In this document: positions 44,901 to 53,619 of the stretch, in pieces
How the letters are laid out: the number at the start of each line of letters is the position of its first letter
Position numbering within the stretch: position 1 is the first letter of the stretch
DNA from: CAIYUC01 sp963682005
GTDB taxonomy: Bacteria > Bacteroidota > Bacteroidia > Bacteroidales > FEN-979
DNA: 64,000 nucleotides
Direction: 5' to 3'
NCBI GenBank assembly: GCA_963682005.1
Contig: OY820914.1
Location: 806,001 to 870,000, forward strand
Translations under genes and position numbers: made by a program
The notes under the pieces: generated by a model
Told to the model about the DNA's origin: nothing
What the model saw: the letters and a program-made list of their open reading frames with translations, nothing else
Databases searched by the model: none

Positions 44901-47177
44901 TCAAACCAATCGGTAACGGCTCCACCGGGTAACACTTCATTCAACGTGACCTCAAATACGACCTGGACTGTCGCCAGCAATCAAACCTGGTGCACGCCAA
45001 CCTCTTCGGGTTCAGGCAATGGGACGATCACCGCAACCTATACCCAGAACGTTTCAGCGCCTGTACGCTCGGCAACGATCACGGTAACCGTGACCGGTCT
45101 TACCCCCATCACAGTGACCGTCACCCAGGCCGGGAACCCGACACTGGCCGTCCTTCCCGCGAACCAGGATGTTCCCTCCGCCGCAGGATCAACTTCATTT
45201 GCCGTCACCTCGAATACCACCTGGACAGCTGCCAGCGATAAAACCTGGTGTACCGTTACTCCTTCCGGCTCAGGAGACGGGTCAATTACAGCTAATTATT
45301 CCCAGAACATCAACTGCACCTCACGGGTGGCCAACATCACCGTGACCGTGACCGGGTTAACACCCGTTGTGGTGACCGTGACCCAGGCTGCGGCCCTGCC
45401 GCCCACCCTGACCAGCAGTCTGACACCGCCGGCCATTTGCAGCAACACCGTGTTCAGCTACAATCCCACCTGCGGAACGCCGGGGACCACCTTTGCCTGG
45501 ACCAGGGCGGTTGTGGCAGGGATCAGCAACCCGGCCGGTTCTGGGACAAATAACCCCAATGAAACACTCATCAATACTACGAACCTTCCAGTCAATGTAA
45601 CGTATGTTTATACCCTTTCGGTGAATGGTTGCATCAATACCCAGAATGTCGTTGTAGTCGTTAATGCGAAACCTACCGTGGTCGCCAGCGGAAATGTCAC
45701 TTTCTGCGCCGGGTTAACGCCTTCGGGACCTCCACCCTTGCCGGGTGAACACGGAGCCGGCGGAGACAGCGGGTTCCCCACCATCACCTTCACCCTGACC
45801 GGTGTTGCTCCATGGAACCTCTCTTATACCGATGGTACAAATACATACACACTGAACGGGATAACCACAAATCCGTTGCTGGTCGGTGTCATTCCCACCG
45901 TCACCACAACCTATACGGCCACCGCCCTGAGCGATGCAATATGCACTGCCACTGCTTCCGGGATAACCGGAAGCGCCCTGGTCACTGTCAACCCGATCCC
46001 CGTGGTTGATCCTGTTTCGGATCAGCTAACCTACGGCGGTGCCATGACAGCCCCTGTCGTATTTACCGGCACTGGTACCGGCTACGAATGGACCAATAGC
46101 AATCCTTCCATCGGGCTCGATGCCAGCGGTACCGGGAACATTCCATCCTTTACAGCCATAAACACCGGGAGCATTCCTGTTGTGGCCACCATCACCGTGA
46201 CCCCAAAATACACATTCAACGGCGTTACCTGCACCGGGCTGCCCACCAGTTTTACTTTCACGATCAACCCGGCACCGACACTCTCCGTCCTTCCTGTTAA
46301 CCAGGATGTGACACATTTGTCCGGATCAACGACTTTTGATGTTTATTCCAATACAAGCTGGACGGCTGTCAGTAACCAGTCCTGGTGTTCGGCCACCCCT
46401 TCAGGCACCGGCAACGGGACCATCACCGCCAATTACACCCTAAACCTCGCATCTTCACCGCGCGTGGCTGAAATTACCGTCACCGTCACCGGGCTGTTGC
46501 CGGTCGTGGTGACCGTCACCCAGGAAGGTGTGCCGTTCAAGACCCTGAACATCGCTGCTTTCATTGAAGGTTTTTATGATGAATTCGCAGGACAGATGAG
46601 GCAAACTCAGGAAACCACCGACGGGGAGAATACCTACAATAAATTCACCGGGTCAACCGTCGATACCATGAGTGTCATCCTGGCCAATGCCAATGATCCC
46701 TGGGAATACCTCTTCCAGACCCACGGCGTATCGATGGATCCCGACGGGACCATGTCGACCCTGGTGCCTTCCGCCTTCTCCGATGATTACTACATCGTGC
46801 TCCGACAGCGCAACAGTGTCGAGACATGGAGCGCGGTTCCTGTTTCATTCGCAGGGAATACCATCAACTACAACTTCACCCTGGCTGCCAGCCAGGCGTT
46901 TGGGAATAATTTAAAGAAAGTCGGTGAAGGTCCTACTTCTTATGCCCTCTATTCGGGAGACCTGGTTTCTTCGGGAACCGAACAGGACGGGTATATCGAT
47001 ATCTATGACAACAACGAAGTATTCAACAAGTCACAGGAAGGCCTCTTCGGCTATGCCGTGGCCGATGTGACCGGCGATGCATTCGTGGATATCTTCGACC
47101 TGGTAGTGGTATTCAACAACCTGCAGGGAAGTGTCGGCATGATCACCCCGCCGAATCCGGGGAAGAAGAAGAAGTAA
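41946..47177 (+). CDS. Giant modular BACON surface protein, array member 2
   Basis: 1743 aa. Signal peptide, shared N-terminal module (about 25-540), fibronectin-like and RGVCW modules, and a cleaved-adhesin-like domain (about 725-890) as in the upstream paralogue. It adds three BACON domains (about 895-1150), an Ig/PKD-like region (about 1155-1450) with an unusual PPPLPGEHGAGGDSG insertion, and a fourth BACON domain (about 1455-1540). The 212-aa NPGKK C-terminal module (from 46539) ends TPPNPGKKKK. Likely exported adhesin or glycan-binding protein; export route unclear because no T9SS CTD is visible. The last 2169 bp are nearly identical to the next gene. Confidence 0.92.
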   Translation: MKNLYVFVSILLCFFLFSGKAYSQSKPIKPTFSGTGTLIGISKPLIDLPKITPEELREQQKRFEKRELNEGLRNRYYPFAATALPQGPDPVWQKEMGKTGNGPKAPLQNFIGGDSPYYPPDCNGAVGPNHYMQDYNCSYSIYTKTGTLVAGPTAMNLLFGSVPGATYNDGDPVVLYDEQADRWLATEFSISGSTNYILMAVSTTNNPTGTWYQYSFVVDAMPDYPKFSVWRDGYYMADNNSSTNDIYVFQRDVMLTGGASPKSVGFNNSYRPSSIDGFMMVPPVDNDGTFAPTGSPGLFIAFNDDAIGGGSDQLWIYELVVNWTTTTSSTFNRVQQLSVPAFSADFGSTWNNIAQLGTTQKVDAIPQVIMNAPQYRNFGTYQTIVCCHTVDVDATDHAGVRWYELRKTPPATTWVLRQSGTYAPDAHSRWMGSIVLNGSGQIGLGYSISSSTMYPGIRYTGQSSSAYAAGAGVLDIPEEIIQTGTLSQTSYNRWGDYSSISIDPTNDKTFWFTTEYIGSGTRKTKIASFQFGNSPTVVTLAASSITGTSATMNGTVNPNGLATTYHFEWGTTTSYGTSTTETSAGSGSSAIAVSSGLTGLTGGVTYHYRVVATNTDGSTSGNDISFTPGAAAVTTTAASSITTTTASTGGNVTSDGGSTVSARGICWSTTLNPTISGSHTTDGNGTGSFTSSITGLSANTTYHIRAYATNGSGTYYGSDLTFTTLCGTVTSFPWTEGFENAGVIPNCWTQEQVSSSGVNWVFITGSGNSHPAGAHGGTYNACLKDATAADNKTRLISPPINLSMISSPVLTFWLTQAVWSGDQDQLAVYYTTTPGGTWTLITSYTASITAWTQQTINLPGTSSTYYIAFEGNAKYGYGVCIDDVQVTGSPAYTLAVTPSNQNVTAASGNTSFNVTSNTSWTVSSNQAWCTVPSSGTGNGTITATYTQNTSVTPRIANITVTVTGLTPVVVTVTQAGATPTLSVTPSNQSVTAPPGNTSFNVTSNTTWTVASNQTWCTPTSSGSGNGTITATYTQNVSAPVRSATITVTVTGLTPITVTVTQAGNPTLAVLPANQDVPSAAGSTSFAVTSNTTWTAASDKTWCTVTPSGSGDGSITANYSQNINCTSRVANITVTVTGLTPVVVTVTQAAALPPTLTSSLTPPAICSNTVFSYNPTCGTPGTTFAWTRAVVAGISNPAGSGTNNPNETLINTTNLPVNVTYVYTLSVNGCINTQNVVVVVNAKPTVVASGNVTFCAGLTPSGPPPLPGEHGAGGDSGFPTITFTLTGVAPWNLSYTDGTNTYTLNGITTNPLLVGVIPTVTTTYTATALSDAICTATASGITGSALVTVNPIPVVDPVSDQLTYGGAMTAPVVFTGTGTGYEWTNSNPSIGLDASGTGNIPSFTAINTGSIPVVATITVTPKYTFNGVTCTGLPTSFTFTINPAPTLSVLPVNQDVTHLSGSTTFDVYSNTSWTAVSNQSWCSATPSGTGNGTITANYTLNLASSPRVAEITVTVTGLLPVVVTVTQEGVPFKTLNIAAFIEGFYDEFAGQMRQTQETTDGENTYNKFTGSTVDTMSVILANANDPWEYLFQTHGVSMDPDGTMSTLVPSAFSDDYYIVLRQRNSVETWSAVPVSFAGNTINYNFTLAASQAFGNNLKKVGEGPTSYALYSGDLVSSGTEQDGYIDIYDNNEVFNKSQEGLFGYAVADVTGDAFVDIFDLVVVFNNLQGSVGMITPPNPGKKKK
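45009..47177 (+). repeat. 2.17-kb near-identical direct repeat, copy 1
   Basis: Matches 50401-52569 at a constant offset of 5392 bp with no gap; about 20 substitutions seen by eye, of which about four change the protein. Covers the end of the second BACON domain to the stop codon. Confidence 0.9.
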
Positions 47178-47222
47178 CATTCTTTATTCCTTAATTCCGG
47201 GAGTGTTGGTAATTGGCAGGCT

Positions 47223-47271
47223 GAGGACGGAACATGGAAGACAGAGGTCAGAGGACGGAGGACGGAGGATG
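47223..47271. repeat. Heptamer repeat GAGGACG-like
   Basis: Seven consecutive 7-nt units (GAGGACG, GAACATG, GAAGACA, GAGGTCA, GAGGACG, GAGGACG, GAGGATG), in the spacer after array member 2. A related string follows array member 3. Confidence 0.85.
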
Positions 47272-47340
47272 GAGAATTGATATCAGATTGATACAAATAC
47301 TATTTTAAATCAAGTATATTAACAAACTAATACAAATGCT

Positions 47341-50300
47341 ATGAAACGAGTAATCCTTGTTATCCCTGTATTTCTGTTCATGATGTTGATGAATGACCTG
47401 TACGCACAGGACAAACCAGCCAGGCCGAAATATGTCAAGACGGGCGTTTTTGTTGGAATCAGCAAGCCTCTGCGCGATATTCCACCAATGTCGGCTGAAG
47501 ATTACAAGCTTATGGAACTGAAGGCTCAAAAAAGGGGGAAGAACACCCCCTGGCCAATACCATCCTATCCGTTTGCCTCAACAGCATTACCCAAAGGACC
47601 TGATCCGGTCTGGCAGCAAACCGGAGGAAATAAGTCAGGTAAATCCCTGGCTCCCATCCTTAATTTTGACGGACAATCTTCACCTTATTATCCGCCTGAC
47701 TGCAATGGAGCCACGGGGCCCAATCATTTCATGCAGACCGTAAACACTACTTACGCCATATATAATAAATCAGGGACCTTGCTGGCGGGCCCTACCGCGA
47801 TGAATCTCCTTTTCGGAAGTGTCCCCGGCGCGACATACAATGACGGGGATCCCATTATTTTGTTTGATGAACAGGCCAACAGGTGGGTGGCCGTTGAATT
47901 CTCGGTAACCGGCAGCAATGACTATATGTTATTTGCAGTTTCCACCACGAGTGATCCGACCGGAACATGGTATCAGTACTCGTTTGATGTTGTCGACATG
48001 CCGGATTATGAAAAAGTTTCTGTCTGGAGAGATGGTTATTACATGGGAACCAATACTCAGCCGACTACCGGCAACGACATTTATGTATTTGAACGGGCAC
48101 AGATGCTGGTGGGCGGAACTGCACAAATGGTAGCATTTGATAATCCATACAGGCCGGGGACGGGCGTCGTGACAGTTCCTCCTGTTGATAATGACGGTAC
48201 TTTTGCACCAACAGGATCTCCCGGGTTATTCATCGCCTTCAATGATGACGGGATAAGCGGGGGGGCAGACCAGTTATGGCTCTATGAGCTGGCTGTGAAC
48301 TGGACAACTCCGTCATCTTCCACATTTAACAGGACCCAGCAAATCAACGTTGCTGCGTTCAACAGCAATTTCGGCAGTACCTGGGAAAATATCACTCAAC
48401 CGGGAACCACGCGTAAATTGTGTGCCATTTCGACTGTGATCATGAATGCGCCGCAATACAGGAATTTCGGGACCTATCAATCGATCGTCTGTTGTCATAC
48501 GGTGGATGTTGACGGAACCTATCATGCGGGGATCCGGTGGTATGAACTCCGGAAAACTCCGCCAGCTACCACCTGGACGCTACGACAGCAGGGAACCTAT
48601 GCCCCGGACGCACATTCACGATGGATGGGCGCCATTTCGATGAACGGAGCAAACAGGATCGCACTTGGCTATTCTATTTCAAGCGGTACATTGTATCCGG
48701 GAATCCGTTATGTCGGACAATCTGCCTCGGGTTATGCATCAGCTTCGGGATTGTTGGATATTCCTGAGGAGAATGTGCTGACCGGTGCAAACTACCAAAC
48801 GACATATAACAGGTGGGGCGATTATTCAAGCATGTGTATTGACCCTTCAAATGATCAGACTTTCTGGTATACGACTGAATATATCGGTGCTTCGGAAGCC
48901 AGGAAAACCAGGATCATTTCATTCAATCTGGGCAACAACCCGCTGGTAACAACCACTGCTGCAACCTTAGTAAATTCAACCAGTGCAACGCTGAACGGAA
49001 CCGTTAATCCGAACGGGCTTGCCACCACATATCATTTTGAATGGGGAACAACCACCAGCTACGGGAATACAACGACGGAGACTTCCGCCGGTTCCGGGAT
49101 AACAAATGTCGCAGTCAATGCAGCCATTTCGGGCCTCACAACCGGAGTTACCTATCACTTCCGGGTTGTAGCAACAAACAGCGATGGTTCTACTTCCGGA
49201 AATGATGTCACTTTTATTCCGGGAGCTGCGGTATTAATAACGACTGCCGCAACATCAATCACTACAACCTCCGCGACAACAGGAGGGAATATTACTGCAG
49301 ATGGCGGGGTCGCGGTCACTGAGCGAGGCGTGTGCTGGAGCACAACCGCGAACCCGACAATTTCGGGAAATCACACCTCCGATGGCACAGGAAAAGGTGT
49401 ATTTACCAGTTATCTTACTACTTTAAGTCCCAATACCACTTACCATATCCGGGCTTATGCAACAAATGGCACCGGCACTTTTTATGGAGATGACCTTACG
49501 TTCAGTACATTATGCAGCGTCTTTACCCTTCCGTTCACAGAATCGTTCACAACCACATCGCTACCCAATTGCTGGACGCTTGTCGACAACCAGGGAAATG
49601 GCCAGGTGTGGGTGATCGGGACACTGAGCGGGCAAACGCCGACCCCGGCCCTTACAGCCAACTATCCTTATCTCAATAGTGACGGTTACGGAAGTGGTAA
49701 TTCCCAGAATTCCGACCTGATCACCCCGACCTTGAATTTATCAGGATATTCCTCTGTAACCCTTGCATTCAACCATTATTTCAAATCCTATTCAGGATCA
49801 TCAGGAACAGTTTCATACAGCATCAACAACGGAAGCACCTGGACACAGATCACCCAGTTCACCACGACATCCTCGGCCAATCCTACTGCTTTCAGCCAGA
49901 GTATTGCAGCCGTTGCAGGTCAATCACAGGTCAAATTCAAATGGAACTATACCGGAACATACGGCTATTTCTGGGCTTTCGATGATGTTTCGATAACGGG
50001 TGTCAATACAAATACGCTTTCTGTTACGCCATCCAACCAGAACGTGACCGCAGCTTCCGGAAATACCTCGTTCAATGTCACGTCCAACACTTCCTGGACG
50101 GTCTCCAGCAACCAGGCCTGGTGCACAGTCCCATCTTCCGGTACAGGGAACGGAACACTCACCGCCACCTATACCCAGAACACATCAGTCATTGCGCGGA
50201 CAGCAAATATCACCGTGACCGTCACCGGGTTGACACCCATTGTGGTCACCGTAACACAGGCGGGAGCAACTCCGACACTTTCTGTTACCCCATCGAATCA

Positions 50301-52569
50301 ATCGGTGACTGCCCCTCCGGGAAACACGGCTTTCAATGTAACATCGAATACAAGCTGGACCGTTGTCAGCAATCAAACCTGGTGCACTGTCGCGCCTTCC
50401 GGTTCAGGCAATGGGACGATCACCGCAACCTATACCCAGAACGTTTCAGCACCTGTACGCTCGGCAACGATCACGGTAACCGTGACCGGTCTTACCCCCA
50501 TCACAGTGACCGTCACCCAGGCCGGGAACCCGACACTGGCCGTCCTTCCCGCGAACCAGGATGTTCCCTCCGCCGCAGGATCAACTTCATTTGCCGTCAC
50601 CTCGAATACCACCTGGACAGCTGCCAGCGATAAAACCTGGTGTACCGTTACTCCTTCCGGCTCAGGAGACGGGTCAATTACAGCTAATTATTCCCAGAAC
50701 ATCAACTGCACCTCACGGGTGGCCAACATCACCGTGACCGTGACCGGGTTAACACCCGTTGTGGTGACCGTGACCCAGGCTGCGGCCCTGCCGCCCACCC
50801 TGACCAGCAGTCTGACACCGCCGGCCATTTGCAGCAACACCGTGTTCAGCTACAATCCCACCTGCGGAACGCCGGGGACCACCTTTGCCTGGACCAGGGC
50901 GGTTGTGGCAGGGATCAGCAACCCGGCCGGTTCAGGGACAAATAACCCCAATGAAACACTCATCAATACTACGAACCTGCCGGTCAATGTAACGTATGTT
51001 TATACCCTTTCGGTGAATGGTTGCATCAATACCCAGAATGTCGTTGTAGTCATTAATGCGAAACCTACCGTGGTCACCAGCGGAAATGTCACCTTCTGCG
51101 CCGGGTTAACGCCTTCGGGACCTCCACCCTTGCCGGGTGAACACGGAGCCGGCGGAGACAGCGGGTTCCCAACGATCACCTTCACCCTGACCGGTGTTGC
51201 TCCATGGAACCTCTCTTATACCGATGGTACAAATACATACACACTGAACGGGATAACCACAAATCCGTTGCTGGTCGGTGTCATTCCCACCGTCACCACA
51301 ACCTATACGGCCACCGCCCTGAGCGATGCAATATGCACTGCCACTGCTTCCGGGATAACCGGAAGCGCCCTGGTTACAGTCAACCCGATCCCCGTGGTTG
51401 ATCCTGTTTCGGATCAGCTAACCTACGGCGGTGCCATGACAGCCCCTGTCGTATTTACCGGCACTGGTACCGGCTACGAATGGACCAACAGCAATCCTTC
51501 CATCGGGCTCGATGCCAGCGGTACCGGGAACATTCCATCCTTTACAGCCATAAACACCGGGAGCATTCCTGTTGTGGCCACCATCACCGTGACCCCAAAA
51601 TACACATTCAACGGTGTTACCTGCACCGGGCTGCCCACCAGTTTTACTTTCACGGTCAACCCGGCACCGACACTCTCCGTCCTTCCTGTTAACCAGGATG
51701 TGACACATTTGTCCGGATCAACGACTTTTGATGTTTATTCCAATACAAGCTGGACGGCTGTCAGTAACCAGTCCTGGTGTTCGGCCACCCCTTCAGGCAC
51801 CGGCAACGGGACCATCACCGCCAATTACACCCTAAACCTCGCATCTTCACCGCGCGTGGCTGAAATTACCGTCACCGTCACCGGGCTGTTGCCGGTCGTG
51901 GTGACCGTCACCCAGGAAGGTGTGCCGTTCAAGACACTGAACATCGCTGCTTTCATTGAAGGTTTTTATGATGAATTCGCAGGACAGATGAGGCAAACTC
52001 AGGAAACCACCGACGGGGAGAATACCTACAATAAATTCACCGGGTCAACCGTCGATACCATGAGTGTCATCCTGGCCAATGCCAATGATCCCTGGGAATA
52101 CCTCTTCCAGGCCCATGGCGTATCGATGGATCCCGACGGGACCATGTCGACCCTGGTGCCTTCCGCCTTCTCCGATGATTACTACATCGTGCTCCGACAG
52201 CGCAACAGTGTCGAGACCTGGAGCGCGGTTCCTGTTTCATTCGCAGGGAATACCATCAACTACAACTTCACCCTGGCTGCCAGCCAGGCGTTTGGGAATA
52301 ATTTAAAGAAAGTCGGTGAAGGTCCTACTTCTTATGCCCTCTATTCGGGAGACCTGGTTTCTTCGGGAACCGAACAGGACGGGTATATCGATATCTATGA
52401 CAACAACGAAGTATTCAACAAGTCACAGGAAGGCCTCTTCGGCTATGCCGTGGCCGATGTGACCGGCGATGCATTCGTGGACATCTTCGACCTTGTAGTG
52501 GTATTCAACAACCTGCAGGGAAGTGTCGGCATGATCACCCCGCCGAATCCGGGGAAGAAGAAGAAGTAA
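47341..52569 (+). CDS. Giant modular BACON surface protein, array member 3
   Basis: 1742 aa. Same architecture as array member 2: signal peptide, N-terminal module, fibronectin-like and RGVCW modules, a cleaved-adhesin-like domain (here clearly divergent, LPFTESFTTTSLPNCWTLVD), three BACON domains, Ig/PKD-like region, a fourth BACON and the NPGKK module ending TPPNPGKKKK. From 50401 to the stop it is almost identical to array member 2, while the N-terminal half has diverged. That pattern points to recent gene conversion or duplication of the 3' part. Confidence 0.92.
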   Translation: MKRVILVIPVFLFMMLMNDLYAQDKPARPKYVKTGVFVGISKPLRDIPPMSAEDYKLMELKAQKRGKNTPWPIPSYPFASTALPKGPDPVWQQTGGNKSGKSLAPILNFDGQSSPYYPPDCNGATGPNHFMQTVNTTYAIYNKSGTLLAGPTAMNLLFGSVPGATYNDGDPIILFDEQANRWVAVEFSVTGSNDYMLFAVSTTSDPTGTWYQYSFDVVDMPDYEKVSVWRDGYYMGTNTQPTTGNDIYVFERAQMLVGGTAQMVAFDNPYRPGTGVVTVPPVDNDGTFAPTGSPGLFIAFNDDGISGGADQLWLYELAVNWTTPSSSTFNRTQQINVAAFNSNFGSTWENITQPGTTRKLCAISTVIMNAPQYRNFGTYQSIVCCHTVDVDGTYHAGIRWYELRKTPPATTWTLRQQGTYAPDAHSRWMGAISMNGANRIALGYSISSGTLYPGIRYVGQSASGYASASGLLDIPEENVLTGANYQTTYNRWGDYSSMCIDPSNDQTFWYTTEYIGASEARKTRIISFNLGNNPLVTTTAATLVNSTSATLNGTVNPNGLATTYHFEWGTTTSYGNTTTETSAGSGITNVAVNAAISGLTTGVTYHFRVVATNSDGSTSGNDVTFIPGAAVLITTAATSITTTSATTGGNITADGGVAVTERGVCWSTTANPTISGNHTSDGTGKGVFTSYLTTLSPNTTYHIRAYATNGTGTFYGDDLTFSTLCSVFTLPFTESFTTTSLPNCWTLVDNQGNGQVWVIGTLSGQTPTPALTANYPYLNSDGYGSGNSQNSDLITPTLNLSGYSSVTLAFNHYFKSYSGSSGTVSYSINNGSTWTQITQFTTTSSANPTAFSQSIAAVAGQSQVKFKWNYTGTYGYFWAFDDVSITGVNTNTLSVTPSNQNVTAASGNTSFNVTSNTSWTVSSNQAWCTVPSSGTGNGTLTATYTQNTSVIARTANITVTVTGLTPIVVTVTQAGATPTLSVTPSNQSVTAPPGNTAFNVTSNTSWTVVSNQTWCTVAPSGSGNGTITATYTQNVSAPVRSATITVTVTGLTPITVTVTQAGNPTLAVLPANQDVPSAAGSTSFAVTSNTTWTAASDKTWCTVTPSGSGDGSITANYSQNINCTSRVANITVTVTGLTPVVVTVTQAAALPPTLTSSLTPPAICSNTVFSYNPTCGTPGTTFAWTRAVVAGISNPAGSGTNNPNETLINTTNLPVNVTYVYTLSVNGCINTQNVVVVINAKPTVVTSGNVTFCAGLTPSGPPPLPGEHGAGGDSGFPTITFTLTGVAPWNLSYTDGTNTYTLNGITTNPLLVGVIPTVTTTYTATALSDAICTATASGITGSALVTVNPIPVVDPVSDQLTYGGAMTAPVVFTGTGTGYEWTNSNPSIGLDASGTGNIPSFTAINTGSIPVVATITVTPKYTFNGVTCTGLPTSFTFTVNPAPTLSVLPVNQDVTHLSGSTTFDVYSNTSWTAVSNQSWCSATPSGTGNGTITANYTLNLASSPRVAEITVTVTGLLPVVVTVTQEGVPFKTLNIAAFIEGFYDEFAGQMRQTQETTDGENTYNKFTGSTVDTMSVILANANDPWEYLFQAHGVSMDPDGTMSTLVPSAFSDDYYIVLRQRNSVETWSAVPVSFAGNTINYNFTLAASQAFGNNLKKVGEGPTSYALYSGDLVSSGTEQDGYIDIYDNNEVFNKSQEGLFGYAVADVTGDAFVDIFDLVVVFNNLQGSVGMITPPNPGKKKK
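50401..52569 (+). repeat. 2.17-kb near-identical direct repeat, copy 2
   Basis: Second copy of 45009-47177, offset 5392 bp, no indels, about 99% identical by eye. A repeat of this length is a risk for assembly errors. Confidence 0.9.
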
Positions 52570-52606
52570 GGCCAGGAAACACCTCACCCCCCGACCCCCT
52601 CTCCTG

Positions 52607-52626
52607 ATTCCCGCGTACGCGGGAAT
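52607..52626. repeat. REP-like palindrome, copy 1
   Basis: ATTCCCGCG-TA-CGCGGGAAT, a perfect 9-bp stem. A similar palindrome is at 56016-56035; the two bracket the AT-rich gene block. Confidence 0.75.
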
Positions 52627-52644
52627 GACGGCGGGGGGAGGTTG

Positions 52645-52700
52645 GAAGACGGAAGACTGAGGTCAGAGGTCGGAGGTCGGAGGATTGAGGATAGATGATG
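52645..52700. repeat. Heptamer repeat GAGGTCG-like
   Basis: Eight consecutive 7-nt units (GAAGACG, GAAGACT, GAGGTCA, GAGGTCG, GAGGTCG, GAGGATT, GAGGATA, GATGATG). Same type as 47223-47271. Confidence 0.85.
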
Positions 52701-52808
52701 GAGAGAAAAAATAATGTAATTTTTCTCAGGAGATCTTTGTGTGTTCTCCTTAACCTCTATGTCATTGAGGATAAAAAAAGAATCATTACCTTTAATCCCC
52801 GAATTATT

Positions 52809-52852
52809 ATCGAACGAGCATCGAACGAGCATCGAACGAGCATCGAACGAGC
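52809..52852. repeat. 11-bp tandem repeat, four exact copies
   Basis: ATCGAACGAGC repeated four times without change, followed by a decayed copy. Upstream of the 185-aa gene. Confidence 0.9.
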
Positions 52853-52893
52853 ATCTAATGATGAACGAATAAGAAAAGAAGGAGGGATGGTCC

Positions 52894-53451
52894 ATGGTCA
52901 AGATCAGTCGCAATGTTCTGTTGTCCGGGTTATCAGGAACATTTGGAAAAGAATTCGTCATTCAGAAGAACGGTGTGATCCGCAGTCTGCCTGATAAAAC
53001 GAAGCTGAAACGGACTGACGGTCAGAAGAAGAACAGCAACCGTTTTCTGCAGGCTAACGCTTATGCCAAAACGATAAAGACAGATCCGGAGTTGTATAAT
53101 CTATACAAGGCTGCCTGCAAGCCCGGACAGCGACCGCATAATCTTGCAATTTCGGATTTCCTTCATTCGCCGGTCATTGAGGATGTGGATTTAACCAACT
53201 ACAAAGGCAAATCCGGAGATACAATCCGCATCACAGCCCGGGATGATTTTAAGGTAACGGAAATCAGCCTGAAGATCGTGCTGCCGGACGGGAAATTGGT
53301 GGAACAGGGCGCTGCAGTTCAAAAAGCAGGGTCATTCGACTGGATCTTTATTACCAGGACGAATAATGCTGATCTGGCCGGGACGCAGGTTATTGTTGAT
53401 GCCAGGGATCTGCCGGGGAACATTACGGAGAGGAGCTTTGTTTGTCAGTGA
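52894..53451 (+). CDS. Conserved hypothetical protein
   Basis: 185 aa. N-terminal part (about 1-95) with LSGLSGTFGKEFVIQKNG, then a Lys-rich helical stretch (RFLQANAYAKTIKTDPELYNLYKAACKPGQ) that recalls a Bacteroidota hypothetical family of about this size (from memory, not checked). The C-terminal half is beta-rich (GDTIRITARDDFKVTEISLKIVLPDGK). No signal peptide. GC resembles the flanking genome rather than the following AT-rich genes. The stop codon lies inside a heptamer repeat. Confidence 0.78.
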   Translation: MVKISRNVLLSGLSGTFGKEFVIQKNGVIRSLPDKTKLKRTDGQKKNSNRFLQANAYAKTIKTDPELYNLYKAACKPGQRPHNLAISDFLHSPVIEDVDLTNYKGKSGDTIRITARDDFKVTEISLKIVLPDGKLVEQGAAVQKAGSFDWIFITRTNNADLAGTQVIVDARDLPGNITERSFVCQ

Positions 53452-53480
53452 ACGGTGAACAATGTACAGTGAACAGGTAA
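53446..53480. repeat. Heptamer repeat CAGTGAA-like
   Basis: Five 7-nt units (CAGTGAA, CGGTGAA, CAATGTA, CAGTGAA, CAGGTAA), overlapping the stop codon of the 185-aa gene. Confidence 0.8.
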
Positions 53481-53520
53481 TTTGTGGCAATTATCAATGA
53501 ACATCAATGTCTCATAATTG

Positions 53521-53528
53521 TAACTTTG
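53521..53528 (+). promoter_or_regulatory. -7 box for the candidate RM pair
   Basis: TAACTTTG fits TAnnTTTG, about 90 bp before the first gene. A small CGCAA/TTGCG hairpin lies at 53569-53583. Confidence 0.4.
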
Positions 53529-53619
53529 CCGAATAAAAACTGAACCATTTCAAAACTTGTTTAAGAAGCGCAAGATTTTTGCGTTAAAAATATATACTTA
53601 TTTAAAAATACAATATTAA

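Larger units (their letters stand above)
52570..52893. other. Repeat-rich intergenic region
   Basis: Contains a REP-like palindrome (52607-52626), a heptamer repeat (52645-52700) and an 11-mer repeat (52809-52852), listed separately. Short ORFs here are built from the repeats and are not credible. Confidence 0.6.

Noticed and set aside
38402..52569. Phage tail or contractile injection cluster
   Set aside because: The large genes have signal peptides and surface modules; no sheath, baseplate, ATPase or capsid genes nearby.
52809..52852. CRISPR array
   Set aside because: Units of 11 bp are contiguous without spacers.
52584..52994. ORFs on both strands around 52.6-53.0 kb
   Set aside because: Composed of the palindrome, heptamer and 11-mer repeats; the 185-aa gene in another frame is the better candidate.
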